Positions 18,093 through 27,515 are shown, counted from the first letter of the stretch. The stretch: 64,000 nt of DNA from Gordonia sp. SL306 (GCF_026625785.1 NZ_CP113063.1:5146001-5210000); one strand, 5' to 3'. Numbers and translations: made by a program. The notes: generated by a model not told the origin, from the letters alone.

Positions 18093-18596
18093 GTGGCCAA
18101 CAACTACACATCGCCTGCCGAATGGTCCCGGATGGCTCGCGCAGTCGCAGAGGCAACTGACTTGGGCATCCGGGCGGCCCGGGCGCACGACCTCGAGAAT
18201 TTCGCGGACGCCGTCGAACAGCTCGAGAACCATACCGAGGCAACTCGTGACCTGCACGCCCACATGGTGCGCGAGCTGCTCGAGACCCAGTATCAGGATG
18301 GCGTGAGCGGTGACGATGTCTCCGAAGTACTGACACGCACCGTCGGCGGTGCCGGCCTCTGGAACGTGCCGGTGGATCCGTCAGCCGTCGCGATGGTGCT
18401 CACCGTCGCGCTGGGTGTGGGGGAGAGTTCCGACACCAGTGACGCTCCGGCAACCACCATCCCGCCGGCCGAGATCATCGGTGCGGCCATTCTGGTGGTC
18501 GCCGACCTGGCCGCAAGCGCTGCAATCCATCACGAGCCATCCCTGGTGCGCGCAATGGAGGAGATCCGCCGCGCGCAGACGGTGGAGATGCCCTGA
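18093..18596 (+). CDS. Unknown protein, intact copy of a duplicated gene
   Basis: 167 residues from GTG 18093, preceded by CAGGAGACACGCC. The first half is helical (AEWSRMARAVAEATDLGIRA, EQLENHTEATRDLHAHMVRE) and the second half has two hydrophobic stretches (VAMVLTVALGVG and IIGAAILVVADLAASAAI) that could be membrane helices or buried helices. It ends with a short helix EIRRAQTVEMP. I do not recognise the family. A second copy, broken by frameshifts, lies at 24183-24685 with the same leader, so this one is the functional member of the pair. Confidence 0.7.
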   Translation: MANNYTSPAEWSRMARAVAEATDLGIRAARAHDLENFADAVEQLENHTEATRDLHAHMVRELLETQYQDGVSGDDVSEVLTRTVGGAGLWNVPVDPSAVAMVLTVALGVGESSDTSDAPATTIPPAEIIGAAILVVADLAASAAIHHEPSLVRAMEEIRRAQTVEMP

Positions 18597-18738
18597 CGGA
18601 CCGAACCGGAAGATACCCAGATCTGACCAGAAGGCTGCTGCGACGGCCAGTCGACCGAGCGTATCGTTCAGCTGACCGTCGGTGACCAGCGGATACTTCA
18701 CCTGTGGCCGATCCGGCGGTGGCCCGACCTCGGCAGAG

Positions 18739-19345
18739 TCAGGTGATCGGAAGTGCAGCCAGCGCCAGGTCCGATCCACGCGGTCCGACTGCGCAGAGAC
18801 CCACCGGAGGACCGGCAACCGGGAGGGGGCTACTCACGGCGGGACGCCCGGTGATGCCGGCAAGACACGTCAGCTGGAAGGTCCGTGCACGAGTGTTTTC
18901 GATGACGGACCCACCGATGGCTGCGCTCGAACGCATGGGTGCCGTCGACGACGCTGACGCAGGAGAAGGATCGCGTCGCCGAACACGCTGTTGATGCGGT
19001 TGCGCGCCGTGGCGAGGACTTTGTCGGCTGCGGCGAGGTCGGCTGCGGTGACACCTTTGACGCCGTCTCGAACCTGGATCGGACATCAGGATTCAGTGAC
19101 GTCCAATGCTGCGAGATCCACGCTCCGTGAGCTTGCCACACTTCCCATCCCTGGCGTGCCTGAAAGGCCTTGACCCACAGAGGTAGTGCACTGGTATCGA
19201 ATGAGACCGAGCGCAGCGGCATCCGTGCACCCAACCTTCTGATACCGGCGCGCACAGCATTGGCCACATCGGGACTTGCGAGGTGGATGATGCCCTCGGA
19301 GTAGACCAGCGGGACGTCGACTCCCAGTCGGGCAGTGACCTTCAT
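18739..19345 (-). pseudogene. Amidase C-terminal remnant, frameshifted
   Basis: Minus-strand translation first gives a stretch with ASPDVANAVRAGIRRLG, then LWVKAFQARQGWEVWQAHGA and LNPDVRSRFETAS, the pattern of the C-terminal half of amidase-signature enzymes. After a frame change it continues as VTAADLAAADKVLATARNRI with VFGDAILLL, and after another as CLAGITGRPAVSSPLPVAGP followed by VGLCAVGPRGSDLALAAL, the normal amidase ending. The N-terminal half with the Ser-Ser-Lys centre is missing. At least two frameshifts. It abuts the monooxygenase remnant on the opposite strand. Confidence 0.75.
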
Positions 19346-19700
19346 GACGATCGGTTCGACCCGATACCGCTGGGAGTTTCAGCTTCTCGACGGCGAAGAG
19401 GAATCCGATCTCGCCGACCTCGATGCACTCGCGCCTCTCCTGCGACCGTGGCTCGGGGTCGTCGGAATCGATCAGCTACATCTTGCTCGCTCCGCGCATT
19501 ACATCTTCCGCGCGCGTCGACGAAAGATGACAGACCGCCGCGTATCCCTCCTGGTCGATTCTGCACATCTGAGGCCACCGGTGAGCGGGCAAAGTGCGGG
19601 TGCGGGGATTCGCGACGCAGCGAATCTCTCCTGGAAGCTGGAAAGTGTATTACGGGCACTTTGCGCACGCTCGACCGCTACGACGGTCACCAGCTAGGCA
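19345..19700 (+). pseudogene. Flavin monooxygenase (MhpA-like) fragment
   Basis: The reading RYRWEFQLLDGEEESDLAD, then HYIFRARRRKM and SLLVDSAHLRPPVSGQSAGA followed by GIRDAANLSWKLESVLR, matches the middle of class A FAD-dependent aromatic hydroxylases of the 3-(3-hydroxyphenyl)propionate hydroxylase type, including the second FAD motif (normally GDAAH...P; here VDSAH...P). The Gly-to-Val change in that motif and absence of the N-terminal GxGxxG domain mark it as non-functional. The following LLDTYE-like part is in another frame (TLRTLDRYDGH). Start and end are approximate. Confidence 0.75.
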
Positions 19701-19805
19701 CTCGGCCAAGCCGACTGATCAGATTCGTTGACCTGAACCCGACGGATCCTCCGGCGCGACAACTGCCCTCGTGGCTGCGATCGGCGCCGAACGCCACGCT
19801 GTCTA

Positions 19806-20460
19806 TTGACAGTCGCGCAAGCCGTTCGGGCCAGGTCTGCAGGACTGCCGTATCGAAAAGCAGGATCGTCCCTGGGAACTTGCTCAACCGCGCGTTTCGC
19901 GCTGCCGACCCCAACCGGGTATTGGTCACCGATTTCACCTGTGTCAGAACGTGGGCCGGCTGGGTATACGTGGTGTTCATCATCGACGTGTTCTCCCGCA
20001 GATCGTGGCCCGGCATGCCGCGACGAGCAAGGATGTCACCCTGGTGACCATTCCGCCGCGGATGGCTGTGGCAACGAGGACCCTATGGTCATCCGGTCAA
20101 AGATGGTGATTTGATACATCATTCGGACGCAGGGTCGCACTACGCCTCGACGCGGCTCACGCAGAAACTATCGTTGGAGAAAATCTCTGCATCCATCGGA
20201 TCGATCGGCGACGCCTACGACAACGCGCTGATCGAGTCCGCCAACGGCCTCTACAAGACCGAATGCATCCACACGACGATCTTCCATCACGGCCCGAACA
20301 AAACCATCGCCGACGTCGAGTGCGCCACCGCAGCCTGGTCGACTGGTACAACTGCAGCCGCCTGCACTCGAGCATCGGCCTGATCCCACCCAACGAATAC
20401 GAGGCGTGCCACCACGCTGGCCACGTACTCGAGCAAGCCCCCACATTGGAGGCGGCACAA
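19806..20460 (+). mobile_element. IS3-family transposase (OrfB) remnant
   Basis: Pieces of a DDE integrase core are spread over three plus-strand frames: GLQDCRIEKQDRPWEL, then ADPNRVLVTDFTCVRTWAGW and VYVVFIIDVFSRR with the first catalytic Asp, then MIHHSDAGSHYASTRLTQKL with the second Asp, SIGDAYDNALIESANGLYKT with the Glu, and finally VDWYNCSRLHSSIGLIPPNE. At least three frameshifts separate them. No intact OrfA or terminal inverted repeats are visible. An inactive insertion sequence. Confidence 0.85.
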
Positions 20461-20809
20461 ACCCGGGGACATGAAGACCTCCGGTTTCAGGAGCGGTTCC
20501 TAGACAGCTCCACACCTCACTCGGAGGTCTTCCCAATGTCACGTAGACGCGCCGAACGCCTCACCCAGCGTTCCGGGGCAGTACAACTAGTCATGGGCGG
20601 TGAATTGTAACGACACGGACCCCAGTCCGACCGGAATGATGGACATCGAAGACGGATCACATCCGTTCTCGTCTTCGGTGGCGATATCGTCACCCGCAGC
20701 AGTGGCTGTGCGGCGTACAGTCGAGGGTATCGGGTCGCCCGCGTCGTCGACGCGACCGCAGGCTCGGTTGAATGCGTCCGCATCGCCGGGCGGGACAGGA
20801 GCGTCAGTC

Positions 20810-21277
20810 ATGACGCCGACAACGTCAGCACGATCCATCAGCACCGATGCCAGGGTGTCCTTCAAGGCACAAGTCACTCGCAACGACCATGTCGACGGAG
20901 CCTGGTGGCCGCAATCGGACGACCTTCACGCTGAACTCATCACTCTCCTACACTCGGTCGAGGCTCGAGTGAATCCCGTTGCGCGAGTGGTTTTCCACAT
21001 GGGGGATTGGTCACAACCCCCAGTGTCTCGGACCGTGATCGATGATCACATGGTTCGATTCGACGGATACCACGACTGGCCCACCGGTGCGGTGAAGCTT
21101 CGTGGCCCCGGCGATCGAGATGCTCTGACGCTGATGGTGATCCCGCCGGGTACCGATGCCGACGCAGCGGCCTTGGTTACCACGGCAGCGGCCGATCCGG
21201 CCAACACGATGACGATCGGCGAACTTCTCGAACAATGCACGCCGTCCCTGAACGTCGACGAGCAACCATCGAGCTGA
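20810..21277 (+). CDS. DUF5994-like protein
   Basis: 155 residues. The core reads ARVSFKAQVTRNDHVDGAWW, then PQSDDLHAELITLLHSV, VARVVFHMGDW, HMVRFDGYHDWPTGAVKLRG and LTLMVIPPGTD. From memory these are the conserved blocks of DUF5994, a small family common in mycobacteria and rhodococci with no assigned function. The open frame extends upstream to 20600, but ATG 20810 is preferred: it has GGACAGGAGCGTCAGTC upstream and gives the usual N-terminus. It sits intact between two dead IS elements, so it may be a survivor of the older gene order. Confidence 0.8.
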   Translation: MTPTTSARSISTDARVSFKAQVTRNDHVDGAWWPQSDDLHAELITLLHSVEARVNPVARVVFHMGDWSQPPVSRTVIDDHMVRFDGYHDWPTGAVKLRGPGDRDALTLMVIPPGTDADAAALVTTAAADPANTMTIGELLEQCTPSLNVDEQPSS

Positions 21278-21354
21278 TGAGCTGAACGGGAAGCCGAACA
21301 CCTACACTCACTCAACCAACCCGGTGTTGTATCGACCAATTGAACTCGCCCAGT

Positions 21355-21400
21355 ACACGTCGACGCGGCTGACGCAGAAACCATCATCGGGGAATACCTC
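21355..21400 (+). mobile_element. Small fragment of the first IS3 element
   Basis: CGTCGACGCGGCTGACGCAG and the following bases repeat the part of the IS3 remnant around 20145-20190 with a few mismatches, encoding STRLTQK in the same orientation. It is an orphan scrap of a second copy. Confidence 0.65.
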
Positions 21401-21461
21401 TGTGGCAGTTCCCCGATAGTCGGTCCAGGCCGTTCTAGAGCCAGTTCCTACGTGCAGTCGA

Positions 21462-21800
21462 TCAGTCGATCTCGCAGCCCACGGGATGGTGTTGGTGGGT
21501 GCACCCGGCAGCGTAGTCGGCCGGGTCTGATATCCCAGGGCCGAGCGCCGGTGTCTGTGGTTGTGGTCGTCTTTGAAGTCGCCGATCACCACGCGAGCCT
21601 CCAGAAATATGCGCCAGAAGTTGCGGTTCAACACTCGTCGCGCAACCGATTGTTGAACGACTCGATGAACCCCTTGTTCCACGGCATGCCGCGCGCAATG
21701 TAGGAGATCCCCACCGACCCTGTGCAAAACGTCTGTAGGGCTTCTGAGATGAACTCAGGCCCGCTATCCAAGCGCAGCACCAGCGGCGGTATGCCAAGCG
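21462..21800 (-). mobile_element. Second IS3-type transposase remnant
   Basis: The minus strand reads LDSGPEFISEALQTFCTGSV, then GISYIARGMPWNKGFIESFN and NRLRDEC up to a stop. A second frame continues with LNRNFWRIFLEARVVIGDFK, DDHNHRHRRSALGYQ and a third-frame ending DPADYAAGC. This is the C-terminal half of an IS3-group integrase core with the Asp and Glu of the DDE triad. It is truncated upstream and frameshifted. It differs from the element at 19.8 kb and runs the opposite way. Confidence 0.8.
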
Positions 21801-22146
21801 CGTTCCGGAGACGTCGGCGATGTGGGCCGCCAGGCGCTTATTGGGGCGCTGGGACTCTGACGAGCTTCGCTCATTCTGGCTCGAGTACGGGCCGAAGGAG
21901 CTGGCGGTGGCGGTGGCCACATTCAACAGGGCGGTTACCCGCCGCGGCGACGTTGCCGCCGCATCGTCCATAGCGATCGGGGATTACGGCCTCCCTGTGT
22001 GTGGGAGATTGCATTTCGCCCCGGCGGTCCCGTCTCTACCGTGCATTGGGGTTGACCTAGGCCAACCTTGAGGGCGCAACCGTGTGGGGTAGGAATGCCG
22101 ACGCCGGTGCGCTGTGGATCACCAACAGAATTGGTTTTGATACTCG

Positions 22147-23352
22147 ATGATCACGGCGACAATTGTTGCTGCGGTGATTGTTTCCGCGGCCATGCCCCTG
22201 GGTTTGGGTTTCGGATCAGCTGATCTCGGTTCGTTGTTCCCGGGATCGGTGGGTGGTGACTCGGCCCCTCCCACGTTGCAGATTCGCTATGTCGACTCGG
22301 TGTCAGTCCCCGACGACCTCCAGTTTGCCGGGTAACGCGTTGGTGGCCTGTCGGGGTTGGACTACTACAGGCCCACCGACACCTATGTGGCCATCAGCGA
22401 CAACCGTGGCGAAGAGGGACCAATCCGCGCATACACGTTGAAAGTCCCTCTCGATAGGGCAGGTAAGCCCGCACAACCGCACTTCCAGCGGCTCATCCGG
22501 CTGCGCGATACCAACGGACAGCTGTACGCGCCGCGAACTGCGGACACCGAATCGATCCCGTGGACACCCAACCATCACGGCTTCGTCTACACCAGTGAGG
22601 GCGAGGCAAAGGTCGGCCGGGCCGGCTTCATCCGACAATCCGATCTCCACGGCAACGTCGTGAGGGACTTTCCGATCCCCAAGGCGTACGCACCACGACT
22701 CGGCACCGCTAACACACCCGTGTCCGTGATTCGGGACAACCTCGGATTCGAGAGCATGAGCCTGGGCCAAGGCGGCGCGACCATCGCAGCGCTGAGCGAG
22801 AACGCATTGGTTCAGGACGGCCCATCGGCCTCGGTCGACTCGTCAAGCCCGGCACGCCTGTTGAAGATTGACCGCGCCACCGGCGCCAACTTGGGCGAAT
22901 TCATCTATCCCGTCGACCGTGTCGCTCCGGGTGCCCTGCCGGTGGCCACCGGCGCCTCTGAAATGCTCACCGTCGACCACGACACCTTCCTCACGCTCGA
23001 GCGGAGCCTGATCCCCGACAAGGGCTTCACCGCCAAGATCTACCAAACCTCGACCACGGGCGGGGACAACGTCGCGGGCGCGGCCTCGATCCCGAAGACC
23101 GCGACACCGACGACCAAAGAGCTGATCTTCGACTTCGGCCCAACGTCGATGTCGGCGAGTTCAATCGTGGCGCGACAGCTGCAGGAGTCGCCGCCTTGGC
23201 ATGGAAGTCCGACTATCGGGGCCTGGCAGCTACCCAGTGCGATCGAGCGCTGTCGCGTACCCACCAACCTACGCATGCAGGAGGTGAGCCGGAAGAAACC
23301 TACTTCGGGCGCGAGTCGCCAAAGGCGTCGGGAAGATTCTCACTTCCGCTGA
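22147..23352 (+). pseudogene. Phytase-like esterase gene with in-frame stop
   Basis: The N-terminus (22147-22335) has an export signal MITATIVAAVIVSAAMPLGL and a strand YVDSVSVPDDLQFAG, then TAA. The same frame goes straight on with RVGGLSGLDYYRPTDTYVAI, SDNRGEEGPIRAYTL and, further on, GFESMSLGQGGATIAALSEN and LTVDHDTFLTLERSLIPDKG, as in the secreted 'esterase-like activity of phytase' family. Because both sides share a frame, the break is a nonsense codon. The normal C-terminus is missing after KELIFDFG, where unrelated sequence takes over. TTG 22357 could restart translation but without the signal peptide. Confidence 0.8.
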
Positions 23353-23396
23353 CGTTGTGAAGTTCACCATCAACCACTCCATCACTGCGAGACGGG

Positions 23397-24032
23397 ATGC
23401 GACCGATGAAAATTGAAAAGAACGTGCAGGTGATCCCGGGGTCGCCAGAGATCGTCACCCAACGACTGCGTCTGCGACCCTGGGCCGTCGAGGACGCCAA
23501 TGCGGCGCTGAAGATTTTCGGCCATCGTGATGTATCCCGTTGGCTCGCACCGGCTCTGAATACGATCACGAATCGCGACGAGATGCGGAACCTCCTCGAG
23601 GCGTGGCTCTCAGAATCACCGGCGATCGACATGCCGCTCGGCCGATGGGCCGTGGAACTTCGCGAGAGTGGCGAACTCGTCGGAGCAGCCTCGCTCCTGC
23701 CATTACCTCCGGGCCGAGCTGATCTAGAGATCGGTTGGCAAATTGCGCCTGCACATTGGGGGCACGGCTTCGGCGCCGAGGCCGGACATGCCGTCGCCCA
23801 CCAGGCCTTCTCCACCGATGTCACCGAGGTGTTCGCCGTGGTGCGGCCGCGCAATAACCGCGGCATCTCCACAGCCCGTCGTGTCGGGATGGAATGGGTC
23901 GGCGAAACCGACAAATACTACGGTCTCACACTGCAGGTCTACCGGTTGGCGAAGGCAGATCTGGACATATCGACACCCGGCGATGCGGAGACAGCGGGCC
24001 CAACGGAGAGCTTCAACACCCAGGCGCTGTAG
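23397..24032 (+). CDS. GNAT acetyltransferase, RimJ/RimL type
   Basis: 211 residues with the GNAT fold: an N-terminal TQRLRLRPWAVEDANAALKI motif typical of ribosomal-protein alanine acetyltransferase-like enzymes, WAVELRESGELVGAASL beta strands, the acetyl-CoA loop region IAPAHWGHGFGAEAGHAVAH (about residues 117-136) and NNRGISTARRVGMEWVGE. Acceptor substrate unknown. Start ATG 23397 is used; ATG 23406 three codons on is equally possible. It follows the phytase pseudogene by 44 bp. Confidence 0.9.
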   Translation: MRPMKIEKNVQVIPGSPEIVTQRLRLRPWAVEDANAALKIFGHRDVSRWLAPALNTITNRDEMRNLLEAWLSESPAIDMPLGRWAVELRESGELVGAASLLPLPPGRADLEIGWQIAPAHWGHGFGAEAGHAVAHQAFSTDVTEVFAVVRPRNNRGISTARRVGMEWVGETDKYYGLTLQVYRLAKADLDISTPGDAETAGPTESFNTQAL

Positions 24033-24084
24033 GCATGAGAGTGACGGCGTAGGGATGTCGGGGGCATGAAAGAGCTTCGCAATG

Positions 24085-24182
24085 CCGACCGTTCCCCCGT
24101 GGGTCATACGCTGGGGGTGAGACATCCAAGCTTCGTTGAACCCCGCTGCGGTTGGGAGACGGTACGCGAGTAGACAGGAGAC
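24085..24182 (+). repeat. Leader duplication, copy 2
   Basis: Matches 17995-18092 block for block (GTGGGTCATACGCTGGGGGT, GAGACATCCAAGCTTCGT, ACAGGAGACA) with several one- and two-base indels. Confidence 0.8.
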
Positions 24183-24685
24183 ATGGCGCGATCACCTACC
24201 GATCACCTGCCGAATGGCCCTCGACGGCTCGCGCTATCGCGGAGGCAACTGAACGGGGCATCCGGGCGGCGCGCGTCCACGACCTCGAGGGCTTCAACGA
24301 AGCCATCGAAAGCTAGAGATACGCCCTGGGGCGCGAGAGGTACACGCGCACATGGTGCGCCAGCTACTCGAGACCCAGTATCAGGACGGCTTGAGCGGTG
24401 ACGATGTCTCCGAAGTGCTCACCCGCACCGTCGGCGACGCCGTCTCCTGGGACGCGCCAATCGATCCTTCGGGTGTGGTGCTGATTCTCACCGGCGCGCT
24501 GGGCGTGGGGGGAGCAGTCCGACAACCATGACGCTCCGGCAACAACCGGTCCGCCTTCCCTGATCACCGGCGCAGCGATCCTGGTGATAGCCGACCTGGC
24601 TGCGACCGCTGCGCTCGATCACGAGCGATACCTGGTCCGCGCCGTAGAAGAGACTCGGCGTGCTCAGACAATGGAGATGCCCTGA
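24183..24685 (+). pseudogene. Frameshifted second copy of the 18.1-kb gene
   Basis: Nucleotide similarity to 18093-18596 is obvious along its whole length. In the right frames it reads SPAEWPSTARAIAEATERGI, HAHMVRQLLETQYQDGLSGD, DVSEVLTRTVGDAVSWDAP, LIVIADLAATAALDHERYLV and ends in EMP plus stop like the intact copy. Several indels, a stop codon near 24316 and another shift near 24510 break it. ATG replaces GTG at the start. It marks the far end of the remnant-rich stretch that begins at 18.6 kb. Confidence 0.85.
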
Positions 24686-24905
24686 GACCATTCGAGAACC
24701 AAGGGCAACGGCTGAACAGGCTTGGGCAGAAGGCCGCGGTGCAGCGAACTCGGAGTGCCACACTGCAAGCGCGACGCTACGCGCAATGGTCGACCGGCCG
24801 TCCGGCCATCGATCGCATCATGTGGTGCCGTGACAGGGAGCGACGCTTTCATGATCGCCGTGTGCCCCTGCGCGGACACTGGAAAGCATTTCACCACAAC
24901 ATTTT

Positions 24906-25817
24906 TCATCGCTGTCCGACCGTTGTCTTCTGACGATCTTTGGCCCACCTTTCCGCCTCTCTCGAGTGTTCGCGCCACCAGATCACGCCCACGGCTGCCA
25001 CGTTGACGGCCATGAGGATGAGGTAGGAGGGTCCGCCCGCGCCGGCGGAGCGTTCGAAGGTGGGTGATTGCCCGTTGGCGAGTGTGATGTTCAGGATCGA
25101 GGTGATGAGATTGTTGACCACGTGGAAAGCGATCGGCGCTTCGAGTCCACGGCTGAGCACGGCCATCGTTGCGGTGCTGACACCGAAGACGACGTAATAG
25201 GCGAACAGCCAGGGATCGGCGGAGCCGTGGACAAGGGCGAACAGGATGCTGGAGACGGCGATCCCCAAGCCGAGCGCCGGGCAGACGGCGCGGACCCAGG
25301 ATGCGGTCGCCGGCATGATCAGTCCCCGGAAGATGACTTCCTCGCCGGCGGACTGTAGGGGAGCGGTGAGCACCGTGACCGCCAGTAGCGCAACAGTTGT
25401 CCCGGTGATTCCGAACCCTGCCCATTGTGTCGATTCGGGTGCGATCAGCGCGGTGGTAACCGCTCCGGCCGCGATGAGGACAGTCGACAGCGCCCCGTAG
25501 ACCGCGAAGCGGCGAAGGTCGAGACTTCGTTTGAAGCTGAGCAGACTGCGCCACGGGACCTGCACGGCCCGAGCGGTCACGACAAGCGCGATGAGCGCAG
25601 TCGCTGCGACGCTGAGATTGTTCGCCAGCTGAGTGGTCGGGGCCATCTCGGAGGTGAACATCTGGTCGCGTCCGTCGATGAGAGAGGACACGGCGTAAAA
25701 CGCGAGCTGCATCCCGAGGAACAGGATCAGAATTCCCGGCACGAGCAAGGCAGGCTTCCACCACTCCATACCCAGATGGGCGCCATAGCGGCGGTTGGCA
25801 CGCAAGCCCTTCGACAT
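24906..25817 (-). CDS. CPBP-family intramembrane protease (CAAX-like)
   Basis: 303 residues and about eight membrane helices. The three catalytic motifs of CPBP (Abi/CAAX Rce1-like) metalloproteases are present: GEEVIFRGL (Glu-Glu plus Arg, about residue 165), FALVHGSADPW with His, and AFHVVNNL with His/Asn. The start ATG 25817 (MSKGLRANRR) is fixed by AAAGGAGACC just upstream. It follows the next gene on the same strand by 26 bp, so the two are probably one operon, divergent from a TetR gene whose operator region lies at 26531-26578. Substrate unknown; bacteriocin self-immunity and membrane-protein processing are known roles in the family. Confidence 0.9.
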   Translation of the reverse strand: MSKGLRANRRYGAHLGMEWWKPALLVPGILILFLGMQLAFYAVSSLIDGRDQMFTSEMAPTTQLANNLSVAATALIALVVTARAVQVPWRSLLSFKRSLDLRRFAVYGALSTVLIAAGAVTTALIAPESTQWAGFGITGTTVALLAVTVLTAPLQSAGEEVIFRGLIMPATASWVRAVCPALGLGIAVSSILFALVHGSADPWLFAYYVVFGVSTATMAVLSRGLEAPIAFHVVNNLITSILNITLANGQSPTFERSAGAGGPSYLILMAVNVAAVGVIWWREHSREAERWAKDRQKTTVGQR

Positions 25818-25843
25818 CACTGGTCTCCTTTCGATAGTCGTCG

Positions 25844-26497
25844 TCAGTTCCCGGCCGCGTCGAGGAGCCAGTGGTAGCGCAGACGCAACGCTCGTTCGGT
25901 GCTCGCGATTGCGGCCGCTACACCGAGACTCGCGTTGAGCCACAGCGGAAGCGTGATCAGCGGCTCGATGCGTCCAAAGCGGTCTGCGATTGGCGGGACC
26001 TCGGCGAGCGGCACGACGATCTGCTGCGCCAGTAGGCCGATGCCCACCAGGAGCACCAGGATCGACGTTGCCGCGACGAGGCGGCTCGCCGCCGGGTGAT
26101 TCAGGCCGAAGCGTGCACGCCGTCCTTCCGACGATCGTGGGTCAGGCGTCAGTTGGCGCTCGCCGCCGCCCTCGGCGACGAAGTGACAACGCTTGATCCC
26201 AGCCCCGCTCATGGCAACCTCGATCACCCCGCCGTCGATGGGAAACGCCACGGGCAATCGTCCGACCGCCTCCTGACGGCCGTCGCAGTAGAGCTGAGCC
26301 CTCACCTCGCCGGAGGACTGGTTGCCCCAATGACGCACGTCCACCGAATATCGTTGTGACTGAACGTCTTCATGGGTCTGCGCGAGATGAAACAGGGCGC
26401 GGCCCGGCAACTGCCACCACCGGAAAGGTTCGAGCATCCGGCCGTCACCGGGTTCGACGCGCTTCTGAGCGCGCCAACGTTGCCACTGCTGGAACAT
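25844..26497 (-). CDS. Membrane protein of unknown function, operon partner of CPBP protease
   Basis: 217 residues. The N-terminal 130 are soluble with beta character (FRWWQLPGRALFHL, SQRYSVDVRHWGNQSSG, AQLYCDGRQEAVGRLPVAFP); the C-terminal part has two hydrophobic helices (ASRLVAATSILVLLVGIGLL and LITLPLWLNASLGVAAAIA). I do not recognise the family. It is the first gene of the pair with the protease (26-bp gap) and starts 109 bp from the divergent TetR gene, which suggests that the regulator controls both. Confidence 0.75.
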   Translation of the reverse strand: MFQQWQRWRAQKRVEPGDGRMLEPFRWWQLPGRALFHLAQTHEDVQSQRYSVDVRHWGNQSSGEVRAQLYCDGRQEAVGRLPVAFPIDGGVIEVAMSGAGIKRCHFVAEGGGERQLTPDPRSSEGRRARFGLNHPAASRLVAATSILVLLVGIGLLAQQIVVPLAEVPPIADRFGRIEPLITLPLWLNASLGVAAAIASTERALRLRYHWLLDAAGN

Positions 26498-26533
26498 CGA
26501 GTCCTCCTCGGGTACGGCGACCCACTAACACGG

Positions 26534-26578
26534 TGTACTAGTTCGGACGTCTTCAAACTAGCACGCCGTACTAGTACG
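26534..26578. promoter_or_regulatory. Candidate TetR operators with TACTAGT core
   Basis: A perfect 12-bp palindrome CGTACTAGTACG lies at 26567-26578, and a second GTGTACTAGTTC at 26534-26545. An additional half site ACTAGCACG sits between them. The region separates the membrane-protein/protease operon from the TetR gene, and AGGAGGTGAGG just downstream is the TetR gene's ribosome binding site. Autoregulation plus control of the operon is the natural reading. Confidence 0.7.
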
Positions 26579-26606
26579 ATGTGCTGCTAGGAGGTGAGGT
26601 GCCATC

Positions 26607-27206
26607 ATGAACAACGAGAACGTGCCGAGCACACCTGAGCGGATTCTTGCCGCAGCAGCGGCGATCATCAACGAAGAAGGCTTGGGTGCGCGTCTCAGCG
26701 TGCGAACTGTCGCTGCGCGCGCCGGGGTGAGTACCGGGTCGCTGCGCCACCATTTCCCTACGCAGCAGGACCTTCGGGATGAGGTGATGCATCGCATCTA
26801 TGACTGGATCGCGCCCGCCGACAACATCCACGACACCTCGATCCCGGCCCGGGACCGTCTGGTGCATTGCCTGCAGCAGGTCCTGGGGTTGATCGGCAGC
26901 GGACCAAATGCACGGTCCTCGATGGTCGACATGGTTCGAACGTTCATAGATGGCGAACAGACCGACCAGACGCGCGAGGCCTACCTCGCCATCGAGAATG
27001 ACAGCCAACGAAGGATTGAGGCCTGGTTGAAGATAGTGGCCGACGAAGGCACACTTTCGCAGGAAGTCATTCCCGACCACGCTCGCTTCCTCTACACCGT
27101 CGTCAACGGCCTCGGGCTCGAACGCGCACTGCCGGCGGAGGATTCGATCGCAAATCGAGAGCTGACGACCCTCTACATCGCGGTGGACTCCGTACTCGAC
27201 ACATGA
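26607..27206 (+). CDS. TetR-family regulator of the protease operon
   Basis: 199 residues. HTH: PERILAAAAAIINEEGLGAR, LSVRTVAARAGVSTGSLRHH and FPTQQDL, standard for TetR (the usual YYHF is LRHHF). The ligand domain includes QQVLGLIGSGPNARSSMVDM and ends in a helix IANRELTTLYIAVDSVLDT. ATG 26607 follows a strong AGGAGGTGAGG. Divergent from the CPBP operon with palindromic sites between; no ligand can be inferred. The stretch 27207-27515 downstream shows no gene. Confidence 0.92.
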   Translation: MNNENVPSTPERILAAAAAIINEEGLGARLSVRTVAARAGVSTGSLRHHFPTQQDLRDEVMHRIYDWIAPADNIHDTSIPARDRLVHCLQQVLGLIGSGPNARSSMVDMVRTFIDGEQTDQTREAYLAIENDSQRRIEAWLKIVADEGTLSQEVIPDHARFLYTVVNGLGLERALPAEDSIANRELTTLYIAVDSVLDT

Positions 27207-27515
27207 ACTCAATCGACAAATGAATGAGTCGTCGGTGACCGGCGGTGACAGAAGGGCCCGGCATCCATCGCTCCGCCGAATGCTCGGTGAGTCTCGCGGC
27301 GCAGCGGCAGCGGCCCTCGAACTCTTGCAGCACGGCTGGTCGGCGTCGATACCGATGCTCTGGGCGTCGCCAACGCACGGAATCGGGCATGACGTCCCGA
27401 TGGGTGGGAGCCGATGTAGCCCAGGCATTTCCACGTCTGCTTCGGTGGGGTGCGTCACCGTGGATGCCTTGTGGACACCTCGAAGTGACTCCTCACGATG
27501 AAAGGCGTTTCGTTC

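Noticed and set aside
24664-25764. 366-codon minus frame over the CPBP gene
   Set aside because: Shifted reading of the protease gene; Arg-rich with no family motif.
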